Shown: piece by piece, positions 11,576-24,362 of the stretch | Layout: each line of letters begins with the position of its first letter | Position numbering within the stretch: position 1 is the first letter of the stretch | Source of the DNA: Pelobates cultripes | Lineage: Eukaryota; Chordata; Amphibia; Anura; Pelobatidae | NCBI GenBank assembly: GCA_933207985.1 | Contig: OW240915.1 | Coordinates: forward strand, 266,895,000 to 266,958,999 | DNA length: 64,000 nt | Reading direction: 5' to 3' | The notes under the pieces: generated by a model | What the model was told of the DNA's origin: nothing | Database searches by the model: none | Seen by the model: the letters and a program-made list of their open reading frames with translations, nothing else | Translations under genes and position numbers: made by a program

Positions 11576-12370
11576 AGGGCCAAATAAACAGTCCAAATCG
11601 GGACCAGACACTGCTAGGCTAGAGCCGGAATGAAACACCTCAATCTCGTCCGCCTTCCCCCTCCCCCCCCCACCCTTCATACTCACATCTTCCACGTCCT
11701 CTTTACCCCTCTTTCTCATCTCACCTTCTCCTCTCTGTCTCAACCTGTTTTTTTTTTTCTTTCTTTTTTTCTTTTTTGTTCTCTACTTCTCGGCACGGAA
11801 ACCTTGGCTTACAAGGATACCTCCTATTTTTCTCTTACTCCTTTAAGGCTAACATTGTCCCAACCTATGGTGACATAAATTACTTCCCTCACTCAGGCAT
11901 GAGCACGCTGACGGAGGATCGATGATGTCTAAAGTACACCCAGACATGGCTGGAGTTAGGGCTCCTCCTCAGGAGCCAGGGCCAGACTCAATGATACAAT
12001 ACCAAAGACAAGATGCTAACAGAATAGCGTTCATTGACAGGCTTGTCTTATGGCCCATTGACCCACTTCAATTCTCCAAGTCTAGAATACTAACATACAG
12101 GCTCCTGCGCGGGCCACACAGTGGTACTGCTCTCACTATGTCTATTATATGAAAATTGGGAAGTAAAGTGTAGCAGCCAATTAAAAACATAAAATCCTCG
12201 ATGGGGGGCAAGTTGTATAGAAACTGTAAAGAGGCTTGCCATAGAGGCCAATGTTAACTTATATGTATATGAACATGCTCTTTTACACTGTGGCTTCTGT
12301 GCAAGCCTTCATGCTGATCTGTTCTTGCATTGCCCATCGTGTGCAAAAATAAAGAATTAAAAAAAAAAAA
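11576..12370 (+). other. LINE 3' UTR with pyrimidine tract and poly(A)
   Basis: Begins after the ORF2 stop. A C/T-rich tract spans about 11655-11790 (CCCCCTCCCCCCCCC, then long T runs). A similar tract, reverse-complemented as GGAAGAAGAAGAGGAAGAGA, lies beside the antisense LINE at about 60415-60455, so it is a family feature. The segment ends GCAAAAATAAAGAATT followed by 12 A. Confidence 0.8.
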
Positions 12371-12861
12371 AGGATTACTTGTGCAGTTGTTTTATTTGAA
12401 AATAATAAAAAAAACACGCAAAGGAAATCTCATGCAAAAACATGCAACGGCATCTCAGTTGAGATTGAAAAATCACGTGTTTTTCCTGATTTTTCAATAA
12501 AACTTCTGCACAAGTGATCCTGAGTGCCTGGACTACATTTATTGTTTTACCATTGGAGTGGGGTTAGACAGTTCCAGGTCTGGATGCACCAGGTCCAGAT
12601 AGAGTGCGGATTCCTCCTTTTGTTTGTTCATTGCACCCCATTCTTGGCAGGTCCTACTCTAGCAACTTAATGCCTGCTCTTATGCAATTAATCCATTTAC
12701 GTGGAAAATGCTTCCTCCTGGGACTCACTGCAGGTCAAGGTTAAACAGGGTCCTTGAATGAGGCACCTTTAACAGGGAGGGGTGCAAAACCTGTAGGACC
12801 TGCCAAGAATGGGGTACATTGACACTGTGAGACTCAAAGTTGATGTTTAGTGAATGAGTGA

Positions 12862-12868
<7 letters not shown>
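12371..12868. repeat. Foldback element, right part after the LINE
   Basis: Starts with the second copy of the LINE target duplication. Sequence at about 12490-12555 (CTTCTGCACAAGTGATCCTG, then ACATTTATTGTTTTAC) is the inverted copy of the left part at about 4650-4697 plus 12387-12420. The end (GTAGGACCTGCCAAGAATGG, then TAGTGAATGAGTGAGTGC) is inverted relative to 4530-4640. Together with 4449-4697 this is one pre-existing inverted-repeat element. Confidence 0.7.

Positions 12869-12894
<26 letters not shown>
12865..12894. repeat. (TA)n microsatellite
   Basis: About 15 uninterrupted TA dinucleotides directly abut the outer end of the foldback element. A (TATA) run also abuts the left end of that family near 4426 and the end of the arm near 42890. 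Confidence 0.95.
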
Positions 12895-12897
<3 letters not shown>

Positions 12898-14100
12898 ATT
12901 GAAGTGTTCCTACAAGGGTTGTTCATTAAATAGCTGAGAATAACAAGAACATTTCAAATTGTTGTACTAGAAAGAATCACATTAATTTTCCAAGTCTTCT
13001 GTTTTGGCTTTCAATTTTCAATTCTCTTTTAAAATCTCTATCTATTATCTAAAGTATAAACTACCAGGTATTCAAATACAATTTAGCATTTTAGGCTTAA
13101 ATAGAAAGGTTGACTATGCTTGCTATTTGGATAATTTAAATTTACTATGATTTCACTTTGAATTATATTTGAATTCCTACCAATTCACATGCAAGTGAAT
13201 AACCCTGCTAATACCCTAGTTTAACCCTGTTAAACACCCCCATAAATAACTTAATGTATCATTCTTCATTTATTATCTAGTGCACTTAATATATTTTCAA
13301 GTGTTATTAAGCTTACAATAATACAAAGTCATTTAATAAATGTAATATTTAACCAAGCAAAAATGTAATTTTGTAGTTATTTTTTTCTTCTTCTTTGAGA
13401 TAGGGCAACAAATGTGAAGAATTGGAAAGCCTGAATTACAGTTTATTTTCTTCATCTTCGTTAATTAAGCTAACAATGTAGATAAGACCTAAGTTATTCA
13501 AACCAATTTAACACAATGTATTGCTCTTCACTCTGGTACTAAATGATGTAACATATGCAATAATGAGCATAATACACCCTACTGGTGGATATAATAAATA
13601 TAGTTCTGTTGAAATTATATAAATTCACATGAACTCTTATTATACTCCACTATTATTATTCACATGTTCCTAAACATTTTGATATTTCCAGGCAGAGCAA
13701 TACAATATCATAAAACTGAAACAGTTAATGATAAAATACTGTGAAACTCAACAAAATGTTTTGTGTTTTTAGTATGGTATCATTCTTTAAAATGACACAC
13801 AGAATAAATGCATAGAATACATAATTCATACAGCACAGGATTCTTATTACATTCTTTTTTTTTAATTCAGAAAAATTTATGATTTTCAAAGGAGAGCATC
13901 CATTTTTTTCTCAGATATCCATTTATTATTCATGGTAAAGAAAATAAATTACTTTACATTCCATCAGGAAAAGACAAGCTTTTGGCTTTGCCAGACTATT
14001 GCAAAACAAAAAGCACAATCCCTCTGACCTTGAAAATATTATGTGTATTTCTGCTAACATGTTCATCTATACACATACACTTCCACTACCCCTTACAAAC
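12895..14100. other. AT-rich sequence without a recognised feature
   Basis: Very AT-rich, no supported gene or element. Confidence 0.4.
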
Positions 14101-14150
14101 ACTAAACCTAGCAAAAACAATAACCCTAACCCTAGCCTTAACACTAACTC
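14101..14150. repeat. Short telomere-like (CCCTAA) patch
   Basis: TAACCCTAACCCTAGCC at 14121-14137, inside a degenerate CTAAN-rich stretch. It is too short to be a functional telomere and is best seen as an interstitial relic or chance. Confidence 0.5.
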
Positions 14151-14313
14151 TGCATACTAGTAATGCGTGTAAAATGATAACTAATATCACCTTCAGGACA
14201 CCTGGTGTCTTTTATAAGCCACTTAACCTTCAATGTTGGATACTATGAGAATGTCTCCAGAACCCAGCAATGGTGTTATCGTCCTATAATTAACAATTCA
14301 CATGTATATGTAT

Positions 14314-14344
<31 letters not shown>
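14314..14344. repeat. (AT)n microsatellite
   Basis: Uninterrupted AT dinucleotide run of about 30 bases. Confidence 0.95.
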
Positions 14345-14347
<3 letters not shown>

Positions 14348-17300
14348 CCCAGGCAGCAGATACTATTTGTAGCTGCAGCTATTTTAATTCAATGCTCTCC
14401 CTACAATGATATTTCAGAAGAGGAGCTGAGGAGACGTAAATAAGGTGATTCTATTGGCATAAAGATACAAAGAGAAGAGCTAAATTAATGGAGGCAGTTC
14501 GAACATGGTAGTGCATCACGTATTAAATATTTATGTGTAGGTGCAGCTCAGATTAAAGGAATCCTATCAAAAACCTTAATCATAGTATTAAACTACCCCT
14601 ATTCCTCACCATAAAATATAATCTCAGACAAAAGATAAATAATGGTAAAAGGTGTATTAAGGGAAAATTATGCAATCTTGGGTTCTGGAAGGTTTCATAA
14701 ATCTGCCAACCTTTGTTTTTTTTTTGCTGTGTTGTCTCCAGAATCCTGATGTGGTGTTTTTTTCCCATAATACATTGTTCACCGTTATCTACCTTCCATA
14801 CACGTTATTATATTTATACTTAGTAATATATCTGATTCATCACACAAACAACAGTAAATTAATCACACAGTGACAGTAAATAATAATTATTCTTTTATTT
14901 GCCCTCCGTTATTCTTCAGACCCTTATAATCTGTTGTGGTGAATTTCATTGATTCAACAGTAAACATACTTTTGGGCCATCTGAGAGAGAGAGAGCAGGG
15001 GTCCAAAAGTATTTTAAAAAAATATATATGTTTGTTTGCATTTGAATCCATTTATTTAAATAGATAATAATAATAATATATGAGATAATATTCTTTATAA
15101 AGCGTGCCATGACAGGATTGCTTTTTTTAAGGCTCCAAGTCTCTTAGTGGATTTAAGGTTTTGTTTTTTTTCTCAACGTGAGTGTTTTTGCAGATATAGT
15201 TTTTGACTTGATGAATCAGTAAAAAAAAAAAAAAATCAAATAATCACTGCCCCTTGCCATTAACATATCGGTTGCTGCCATCTGTTCTTCTCAGCAGCAC
15301 TAAATGATGGGTAATTAACTCACAGCCTTTGTCTTGCTTTTTGCTCGATGTCTGACACATATAGATTTTCTACTGAGTGTCAGTATATGCTTGTGTGAAA
15401 CTGCTTATGTAGAAAAAAAAAAACAGATTTTTTTTTGAAACCCCAACCTTAAAATATTTAGCAAATGTATTTCCATAAAAAAATATGTTGAATAGAAATA
15501 TAACAAGCCTTTGAAAAGTAAAACATGATATGGCTTCTGGCTCAAAATAGAAAAAGCTGTGGCTGCCTTTGAAGAATTGCAGATATGTACATGCATGAAA
15601 CATTTTTTGTATCAAAGAGGTCAAGGTTAACATGCTATAATCCAACCAGAATCCTAAAGCTCTTCTTGCTGGTGTAGAGAGGCAAAGAACGACCAAGTAT
15701 TATGTAGAAATAGCAGTTAAATATATTCAGCAAAACTTTTGAAGTAGAGACATCATTTTCTACAAGACTGCTTGAAGGATTTGGAGATGGATGTTAAACC
15801 CAAAGGTACAAAGTACAGTGACACGTTACAAGAAATCACTGCACATAGGAAATTGGAAGTGTACACTTGGTACACATTGGTGATTTTTATTTATTTTATT
15901 TTATTTATTATGCTGTGCTACGTTGACATTTTTAAAAACACGTTTCATTCTAGTAGCCAAAAGAAAAAATTGACAAAATGTATTTACATATGAGAAGTAA
16001 TAATTCATGACATTTTTATACATCAATAATTGAAATACAGTTTTATTGTATTATTGAACACCGCCTTGGGTCCTGGTGCATTTCTCTAACAAGCAATGTT
16101 ACACAAGATACAAACAGTTATGTTTTAAAAAAGATTTAAAAAAAAACACGTTTTTGATATTCCACATTTATTGGACTAGATATTAACAATTTCATAGAAC
16201 ACAAACATTTTATTGAATAGCCTATGTTGTTATGGGATTATCTATGAACACAGCAATACATGTATTACAGGCGTATAGCTATAACATCTTTATTTGTGTT
16301 AATAATACATTATTATTTTTTTTTCTTTTGCCAATCAATTTTTGAGTGGCTACAGCATAGTAAAAACATAAGTAAGTACAATATATAAGCAAATAAGTAT
16401 ATCAACAAAAGTGAAAACAAGTGAATTGTGCGGGTTTAACTGTTTTTTAAATAATGTAACATAAATTACGATAGACATGTCATCATATGTTTGATAAGGA
16501 AACACATGCACAATAATATGTATGAACATTTAGGTTAGTAAGAAGATGCCTAATAAGTATCTATGTCAGTAGTCATGTGGATATACATGTGGTGATAAAG
16601 TGATTATCAAACAGTTAGTAACTGTAAATAGAGGACCAATTGTGTTCTGCCTCTCTGCCATTTTGTTTTCTAAAAATTTTGAAGGCTTTTTCAGAATCGG
16701 GCAGCTTTGTCGCTGATCGTCGGAGAGTGGCTGAGTTCATAAAACTGACTTGAAAAAGTTTTTGGGGGATCCTCCTGATTTTTGGGTCCTGTCTCACCAT
16801 CCAACTTTGTTCCCTGGTGTCCCACTTTTGGGGATTCAAGTGCCGATAAGTTGATGTGATTTTATACTTACATAGATTCTCATTTATCAAACCAAAAATA
16901 CAAAACAAAAAAATAAGAAAGAAAAAAAATACTATTTTTGTTCACAGTTATGGCAATAATAATGTGTGCATAATCAGTGCAGCATAAGAAAAAGAATTCC
17001 AATATTTGTCCTACTTTACAAAGTACATCATATGTCTACGATTTCAGTTCATTTTTGGTTCCTAAAGGTCACACAATATAAGGAATAAAATACAATTTCA
17101 ATGTGGATTTTAGATTTTTGTGATTTTTCTTTCAAGGTTAATAGCCAAGGTTTTTTTAATGTAAATATTGTTTTTTTAGCATTTTTATTCATACACATTA
17201 CATTTTTTTCTGGGCATTTTGCAAATTTGGTATGTGCCCCTATGATACAAGCCCACAAACTCTTCTGAATCAAACATTACCCCTTATGTATGCATTTGCT

Positions 17301-18050
17301 GATATGTTGTGAAGCTGCACTGTCCTATAAGAGACATGACTATTTCAGTTTGTGTATTTATAAATTGGATAGAATTCTAACAGAATTTTGGGCTTATTCT
17401 GCTTTTTGTGGTAGTGTAGCAGTTTGATAGGTCAAACTACCCACTAAATGCATACCATTTGTGAAAGTACACACCACTGGGTATGTCATATGGTATTTTT
17501 TTAAAACATACTGTACATATAATTTTGCAAGAGTTTCTTTCAAAGTTTATATTTTTTTTATATGCACATTGCAATTTAGTGGTTTATTTTGTAAATTTGA
17601 TTTGTGCTACCCTAATAAAAATCACTAAATTGTGTTATAGCTCATCAGTACAGAATTACCTCATTTGCAAACCATTGTAAAATTCTTGGGAAAATACAAG
17701 GCTGAACCTATACTGGATCCAGTGTAGTTTTTAAAAAAAATATGGCAAATTGAAGATGGGGTTACAGTGTATTTTAGATCATTTTATTATCTCCCATATT
17801 TATATCGCCCCATAAATGCAAATCATTTGCAGATAAGGACACCATGGGAACTCTCAAATAATATGTTTTGAGGTATAACAAGGTGACATTTTTTTACCAT
17901 TTTTTTTAGTTTCTGGTATATTTTTATGTTGTATTTTTGCAGTTTTTCATAAAAAATCTTATGATTTCCAATGTAAACAACATATTCCAAATATAGTTAG
18001 CAACATCTCCCGAATACAAGACCGCATATGTTTTCTTTGTAAAGTATCAA
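14345..18050. other. AT-rich intergenic stretch, no gene
   Basis: No coding region can be supported; open frames here are short and AT-driven. Stretches at about 14880-14990 and 15250-15360 have balanced, non-repetitive composition with homeodomain-like TAATTA cores and could be conserved non-coding sequence, but nothing here proves it. A GC-richer patch at about 16620-16860 is also unexplained. Confidence 0.35.
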
Positions 18051-18060
18051 CCTTCATTCT

Positions 18061-18203
18061 ATGCCTAATATAAAACCAAATCCTAATCCTAAATCTAACT
18101 ATTATGCTAATAGTAAACCTTACCCTAATCCTAACTTGAAGCCTAATTCTATACCTAACCCCAATCATAATCATAACCCTAATCCTAAACTTAATCCTAA
18201 TTT
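18061..18203. repeat. Decayed hexamer array, (CCTAAN)n
   Basis: More than 20 degenerate hexamers of the CCTAAT/CCTAAC type. The period of 6 gives an open frame with repeated Asn-Pro, which is an artefact of the repeat. A sister array lies at 18433-18580. Confidence 0.85.
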
Positions 18204-18432
18204 TAAAGGCACCGTCCAGACCTCTAAAGCACTTCAGGTTGCTGAAATACCTTATGTGTGAAACGTGTTTCCTCTTGTTTTCAATTTTTGTTTGAAGTGT
18301 GTGTCCTCATTTTTTATTTTTTTTTATTTTGGGCAGTGGAATGCACCTTTAATTTTCACCATCACAATAGTGTTAGAAAGATATCAGAAGCAGAATATCC
18401 TTGCTGATTTCAGTAGATGGATTCCCTTGCCA

Positions 18433-18580
18433 GCCTTAGTCCTAGTCTTAATCATGATCTGAGCTCTAATCCAAATCCTAATCTAAAGACTAATCCTAAA
18501 CTTAACTCTAAACCTAATCCAAAACCTAATACTAATTATAAACTCGATACTAATCCTTAATTCAATACTAATACCAAGCA
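18433..18580. repeat. Second decayed hexamer array, (CCTAAN)n
   Basis: Runs such as CCTAATCTAAAGACTAATCC and AAACCTAATCCAAAACC, same strand orientation as 18061-18203. The two arrays are separated by about 230 bp of unrelated sequence. Confidence 0.8.
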
Positions 18581-18859
18581 TTTCCCTCTGCTAATATCAG
18601 TACTGATATTAGAAAAGGGAATTCTAAGCTAAAATGTTGAAATGTTGTGTGACAGATATCTGTAATACTGGAAATGTTGCAATGCTATTACACTGTGATA
18701 ATTGCTGGGTAACTGGCAATGACCAGAATCAATCCAAATGGTATGTGGGCATGCAGGGAAATCCTGTCAAGGTCTACTCAGAAGATGGAAGTCTCCCATG
18801 CAAAAGTTGCTCTAGAAAAATCACCATAGCTGTTCGCAATAGATCAACCACAGTGTTCT

Positions 18860-19230
18860 CAATGCATTTAAATAATTTAAATGGCTGTAAACAGTGCTCA
18901 CTTTGAGCCCTGTTTATGGTTTATCGGTATGTTTACAAAGACTAAAAGTCTCTCCAGAGCTTGCAGTGGGGAGACCCAGTTAGCGCTTAATTTAAATCCC
19001 CATTTTAAATGCTGCATGCAGTGTTTACTTTGAGCACTGCATACAGCTAATCTGTTAGTCTGGGCATACTAAAATGGCCGTAGCTGACAGTGGAAAAACC
19101 CAAGGGATGACTGATGTGAGCAGGGATTTAACCCCACTCACACCACATTGCAGTCAATGGAGAATTAAATCCCTATTTAAAGATTTTAATGCAGCATTTA
19201 TTTTGAGCGCTGCATGCGAGCTCTGCCACT
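18860..19230. repeat. Degenerate tandem repeat, about three units
   Basis: The core pattern TAAATG-CTG-CAGTG(T/C)T(T/C)ACTTTGAGC-CTG occurs at about 18878-18911, 19005-19041 and 19188-19219. The spacings are unequal (about 128 and 180 bp), so units have diverged by indels. No coding sense is apparent. Confidence 0.65.
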
Positions 19231-22200
19231 AAATCTGCCACGAGATCTGTGCCACTAAAAAATGGTCCTAGCTGATAGAGCGTAGCCCTGGCATTGCCTT
19301 GTTGCCAGGAAAATACAGTCCTGATGGTAACATAGTCCTGCTGGTAAAATAGAGCATGACAGAATTATTCCATCATGGTTCCGTAAAAGAAGAACATACA
19401 TGGTGGAATAGTTATGTCATGTGTCTTTAAGGGATAAATAAGCAAATTTTATCATCACTATATTATATAGAAATATATTTATCTCTATAATATTGAAATT
19501 TTACATGTTGCCTATGTGTTTAAAGATGTGGTTGGTGGTTTGAAAGGGAAGGCGAAGGAAGTTATATAGGCTGACAAAGAGAAAGATGTTAAAATAGATA
19601 TGAGATAATTCCCTGTTATATAATCTAGTTTTAGTATTAAAGGTAAAGTGAGTAGTGTCTATTGATTGTGATATTCTGATAAGTGTAATAAGCTATTCCT
19701 AGTTTAGAAGATAACCGGATTCCTTGTTATTCTGCACGTTATTGCTATTCAGGAGTTTATAGGTACAATTCAGCACTCCCATGCACATATATATTAGAGA
19801 GACTGACTGAGAAATTATAATATTGTAGGCACTAGGGGAGGTTTAGAGTCTGGAGACTTGCTGACAAAGTGGAATATTAGATATTATTATGTTTATCTGT
19901 CATTGAGTATAGTATGCCTGATGATGATAGTTTAAAAAAAAAGAAAAGAAACTGGATATGTTTGTGATAGAGAAGGCTATGGGGCATGATGATTCTTTTT
20001 CTGTAGAATGTTCTGATTCAGACCCCAGTGTCTGTTCTTTGTATTTTAACTCTTTTTCACACCCATTAAAAAGGTAATGTAGGTAGTTTGTTCATATCAT
20101 ATATATGATATAGAAATATATATTGAGATATTCGGACGCTTTCGATTTAATACAAAACTGATTGCACATGTCTACTGTGAAAAACAGCTTAGAGAAGGCT
20201 CAGCCAAGGATGTGGATTAATATGATGATAGATAAATACATATTTCTATCATTAGCCTTCTAAAAAACAAACTTGATTTTTGTGCTTCCTGACAATTGCT
20301 TATCATTTAGCACACAATAGGCTCTTCAACAGTTAGAACAGTATACTTTTGAGTTACAACAGATATTTCTGTATTTTGGAGGACAGAACCTGTTACTGCT
20401 ACCATCTTAGCAATGGTATTGGCAGAGACAGCACAAAGAGTAAAAGTGCTCTGCTAACCACCCCCAGTTTTTTTTGGCGAATCAATGCTGTCTTGGTTGA
20501 ATGACATTGAAATTAAAAATGCATAAGTGTTTATTCTGTCTGCATTGGTCCTAGGCTGTTATACAAGCAATGATGCTTCAGTGCTACCCAGATATGATCC
20601 CATTTACAATTTAGGCTACCATACTTAATGCAGTTCACTTCTTCTGTACCTAAAGCTCTCAAAGGGCTCATATGAATCTATTTGTTAATTCATTGCACTT
20701 TTTTTGTTTTTTTGTTTTTGTTATCTGGTCTTCTTTTTATACTTGAGACAGGTATTGGGGGGCTCAAGAAAAGAAGATTAGGGTGAGGAAGTAGGCAGTA
20801 TTTTATATTGGGGGTTGGCTAGGGGCTTGGGTAACCCTAGCCACCCAGAGGGGGTGACAATGGGCAAGTATGTCCACACTTATATGTATTATTATTAGCC
20901 CCACCTACTGTGCATGGATGGGAGCTGAAATAATTTAATAATGTCCACTGATCTAAAAAAAAATGGTAGTTGGGATATTTTAATACACACTAGAAAATGA
21001 AAATAAACAAAAAATTATATTTTCCCCTCCTTTCTAAACACTGATCACATGATAAATGTTGTTACTACTTTGCAACATGGTACCATTTAAAATGTGTTTC
21101 TTCAATGTAGTTTATTGCTGTAATATGTCGACCATCATACTTTTTATATGAATGCTCAGCTATATCACCTCTTCTCTATTAAATGTTTTATATCTGATTG
21201 ACTTACAGTGATGCTTTCCTCTAGTTTTACCCCCGGACTACTAAGACTTGGCCGTGACTGAATCAATCGATCACTGCAGTTGTTTGATGCTGTATAAAAG
21301 GCTTATTTTGAGGCATACAGATTGGACGATGATAATCACAGCTGCACTGACATTGCCTCTGGGGCTTAATACAAATAGAAAAAAACCTATAAAATGTTTC
21401 TGAATCAGCACCAAGTTTATACTTTATTTTTATTAAATGCCCTCGGTTTCCTTCCTTGTACTGCAAGCTGTTATTATCAGCAGGTTAGACACAAGCCTTC
21501 AAACTAAATCTGCTCAGCCTGCATTCAGAATTGCTCAAGTCAATTATTGAAGCCTATATGATTTTAAGCTATACCCATTTAACACAAAATAAGATGAAAT
21601 TGAATCTCACGGTTGCACGCAATAAAGCTCAAAATGTCCTGACATTTGTTTAACCCTTTCACTGATGGCAATGCTTCCAATACTTTTGCAGAGCGATGCT
21701 ATGTAGATATCTTTACCAGTCAAAGCTTGAAATCAAAAGAAGAGTGGATGTGCCTTCTAGCTGAAAAAAAAGAGAAAATAAATCAAGCATGTGCACAGCT
21801 GATGGTAGTTCTTCTGAAACCAAAAAGGCAGATGTAGTGATGAATCAGATCTCCTTCCAAGTGAAAGAAAAGCATTTCCCCATGAAGGCAGACATTCTAT
21901 TTCCTGTTACGAGCTGCTACTGAATTATTTATCTGGGTTTGTCTAGAGCTGGTGCATTCATATTACAACAATCTGGACATTAGAAAATGCAGATTCTCCT
22001 CCTAGCCTCCTGCTAATGGCGATAGAAAATGTATCTGTAGAGTTTGGATTATGGGATTTAAGGATTTTTTTTCTTCATGCACCAATGTTTAATTGATTAT
22101 AAAAGTAGACAATTTTAGTAAAAAGAACATTATTACATCATAATTCTAAAGACATCTTATAGGGCTTCATTGTTCATATGATTAAATATTTAATAACTTA

Positions 22201-23640
22201 CAAATGTATTAATCCCTTTGATATTTTTTTAAAAATGTTTTGTGTTGCTAAAATTTATTTAATTAGGATTTTGTCCATAATGTCTAGTGAGCAAAGTATC
22301 AGCTATTTTAAAAACAATTATTTAGCAAAATGGTTTACATGTAAAACAAAATATGCATATATCTGTTTCTAGAAGGCCCAAGATAATGAAATAGATGATA
22401 TCTTAACAAACAAAATGATGTTATGATTTATCTATGAAAACCTTCTAATAAAGATCTGGAGAATATATGTATATAAAATGTCTGAGAAAAAGAAGATCTG
22501 AGAAGAACCATTAAAACAATTACAGCAAAATAATAATGTTAATAATACAATCATTTAAAAAAAAAAAAAAAATATTAGAAAGAAGCCAGGAGAAGACGTT
22601 TTACCAAAATGTGGCAACCAAGGAAGGAATTATTGTAAACAAGGAAACCATAATAAAATACTGATTCAAACTAAAATAATGATGTACAAGTGAAAAGAAA
22701 AATATAAACCGAAACTATATAAATTGTTTATATACTAAATATATAAATATACTAAAAATATTAAAAATATATGAATAAAAGCATGCTCTGAGTTATCTTG
22801 TATGTGATTTTATGATGGAAGAATTCATGTGGAGAAAATAAATCTCACTAAAATGTGTAGGGTCTTCTAGAAATGGAGGAGGTTTATAGCCTAAACTTAA
22901 AGACGCTGAGTATTTTTGGAAGGATAGAGGCCAGATCCATATATTCATATAGATATGGGGAAGTAAAGAGAAAATAATTTATGCATAAAAACAATACTGA
23001 GCATGAACAAAGACTCAGGAAATGGTTCATCTTATTGCAGGACCATTAGCCTAATCACCAAAGTTACAATAAACAATAACCCACTAAAATACCAGACCAC
23101 AACTCAGTAGAGAATCAGTGTACTGATTTAAAAAACATACATTGTTAAAAGGTCAAATGTTCAAAGGTTTGTTCAGTGACCATTGATGGATGACTATTTT
23201 ATTGAAAAGAATGGTTTCAAGAATAACTTTCAGAACAGGGTTAATTCTGAATCTTGCCAAACTGAATAGGGCACAACCATTCGGTTGTGTATGGGGCTAT
23301 TCATACTGCTAGATCCAGAAATTGTTCAATGCCTGGATTTTGCAGATCAGGATCAGAATGAGTCTAATTTTGGTCCAGATTTTAGCCAAGCCAAATGCTG
23401 CAGTGTAGCTGAAATAAGGTCCCAGATTGTTAAAATCCAGGCTGGGATGCTTAAAATGGGGACCCGGATTTTAGAAATGCAAACTGTTTGCTTTTGGTGC
23501 CAATTGTTTGGGGCACTCTAACTGAGATAGCTTAATGTGGGAAAGCACTTGTAAGGACTTTCCCATACAGTTCTCAAACTATACTTCTTCATAAGGGCTA
23601 TGGAAGTATAGATATGTTGGGTATCAAGTTAACAGTCATT
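19231..23640. other. AT-rich intergenic stretch, no gene
   Basis: No gene can be supported. A G-rich patch at 20755-20880 (GGGGGTTGGCTAGGGGCTTG) looks like part of an unnamed dispersed repeat. About 21240-21560 and 21890-22050 are non-repetitive with balanced composition and are candidates for conserved non-coding DNA. Confidence 0.35.
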
Positions 23641-23649
23641 TCCTGAATT

Positions 23650-24060
23650 TCATGTGTTAGAAGCAAGAGAAAATGAAATGCGAAAAGGTCTAAATGACTT
23701 TGAAAAGGGTCAAATAGTGATGGTTAGATGACTGGGTCAGACCATTTTCAAAATGGCATGTCTCCTGGGGTGTTCATGATATGCAATGGTTAGTACATAC
23801 CAAAAATGGTGCACAGGAGGACAACCAGTAAAACTTAGTCAGGCTCATGGATGCCCAATTCTCATTGATGAACATCCAATCAAACAGAAGAGCCACTTTA
23901 GCTCAAAATGCTGAAAAACATAATGCAGGCCATGATAGAAAAGTATTAGAACACACAGTGCATCACAGTTTGCTGTGTATGGGGCTGTGTAGCCACAGAC
24001 CAGTCAGAGTGTCCATTTGTTCTGTTCAATCACTCCAAACCATTCTTTCCACACAGCCTT
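23650..24060 (+). mobile_element. Tc1/mariner transposase remnant (degraded)
   Basis: Forward-strand sequence reads as a decayed Tc1-like transposase N-terminal half: a DFEKGQIVM-type start of the helix-turn-helix domain near 23695, then GHDRKVLEHTVH near 23927-23965 and MGL.S.RPVRV near 23977-24015. Several stops and frame changes interrupt it. No terminal inverted repeats were found. It abuts an L2-like LINE tail. Confidence 0.65.
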
Positions 24061-24174
24061 CAAAAATGTATTTCTGGGTGCAAACCCTATTTGTGCTGCA
24101 CATGCCTATACCACCTTGCCTTTTGGAACTGCTTAATCTTATAAACTAAGCCTCACTGTAAACTCTTCTAGCAA

Positions 24175-24362
24175 CCTACTTTTCTATTACATGAAATACA
24201 TCATATCCATAATTCTTGTGTCATTTTATCCCACTCCCCTTGGAATGTAAGCTTGTTTGAGCAAGGACCTCAATACCTTCTGTTGCTGTATATCTAACAT
24301 GTGTTATTGCAACTACTTGCTTGTTAGCCCACCTATTTGTTGGTGTTTTATAAATAATATTA
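24175..24362 (+). mobile_element. L2/CR1-like LINE or SINE 3' tail
   Basis: Contains GGAATGTAAGCTTGTTTGAG followed by CAAGGACCTC and ends TTTATAAATAATATTAAT. This is the hallmark arrangement of L2/CR1-type 3' tails in amphibians and fish (..TGTAAGCT..GAGCAGGG..TATAAATAA). 5'-truncated. Confidence 0.65.

Larger units (their letters stand above)
4698..12370 (+). mobile_element. Full-length L1/Tx1-like LINE with target-site duplication
   Basis: A 7.67 kb non-LTR retrotransposon bounded by a perfect duplication AGGATTACTTGTGCAG (4682-4697 and 12371-12386; the first A is ambiguous with the tail). It ends in an AATAAAG-type signal and a run of 12 A. Order: short 5' UTR (4698-4819) starting GGGGGCGTGG, ORF1 (4820-5788), an unusually long spacer, ORF2 with endonuclease and reverse transcriptase (7769-11575, broken), and a 3' UTR with a strong pyrimidine tract (about 11655-11790). 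A perfect duplication with a complete 5' end indicates a fairly recent insertion. Placement in the L1/Tx1 group follows from ORF1 type and the ORF2 C-terminal Cys motif. Confidence 0.93.

Noticed and set aside
16615..16908. 97-codon antisense frame in a GC-richer patch
   Set aside because: Some resemblance in composition to LINE 5' regions but no recognisable motif; left unassigned.
18061..18261. Asn-Pro repeat open frame
   Set aside because: Product of the decayed CCTAAN hexamer array; no other coding evidence.
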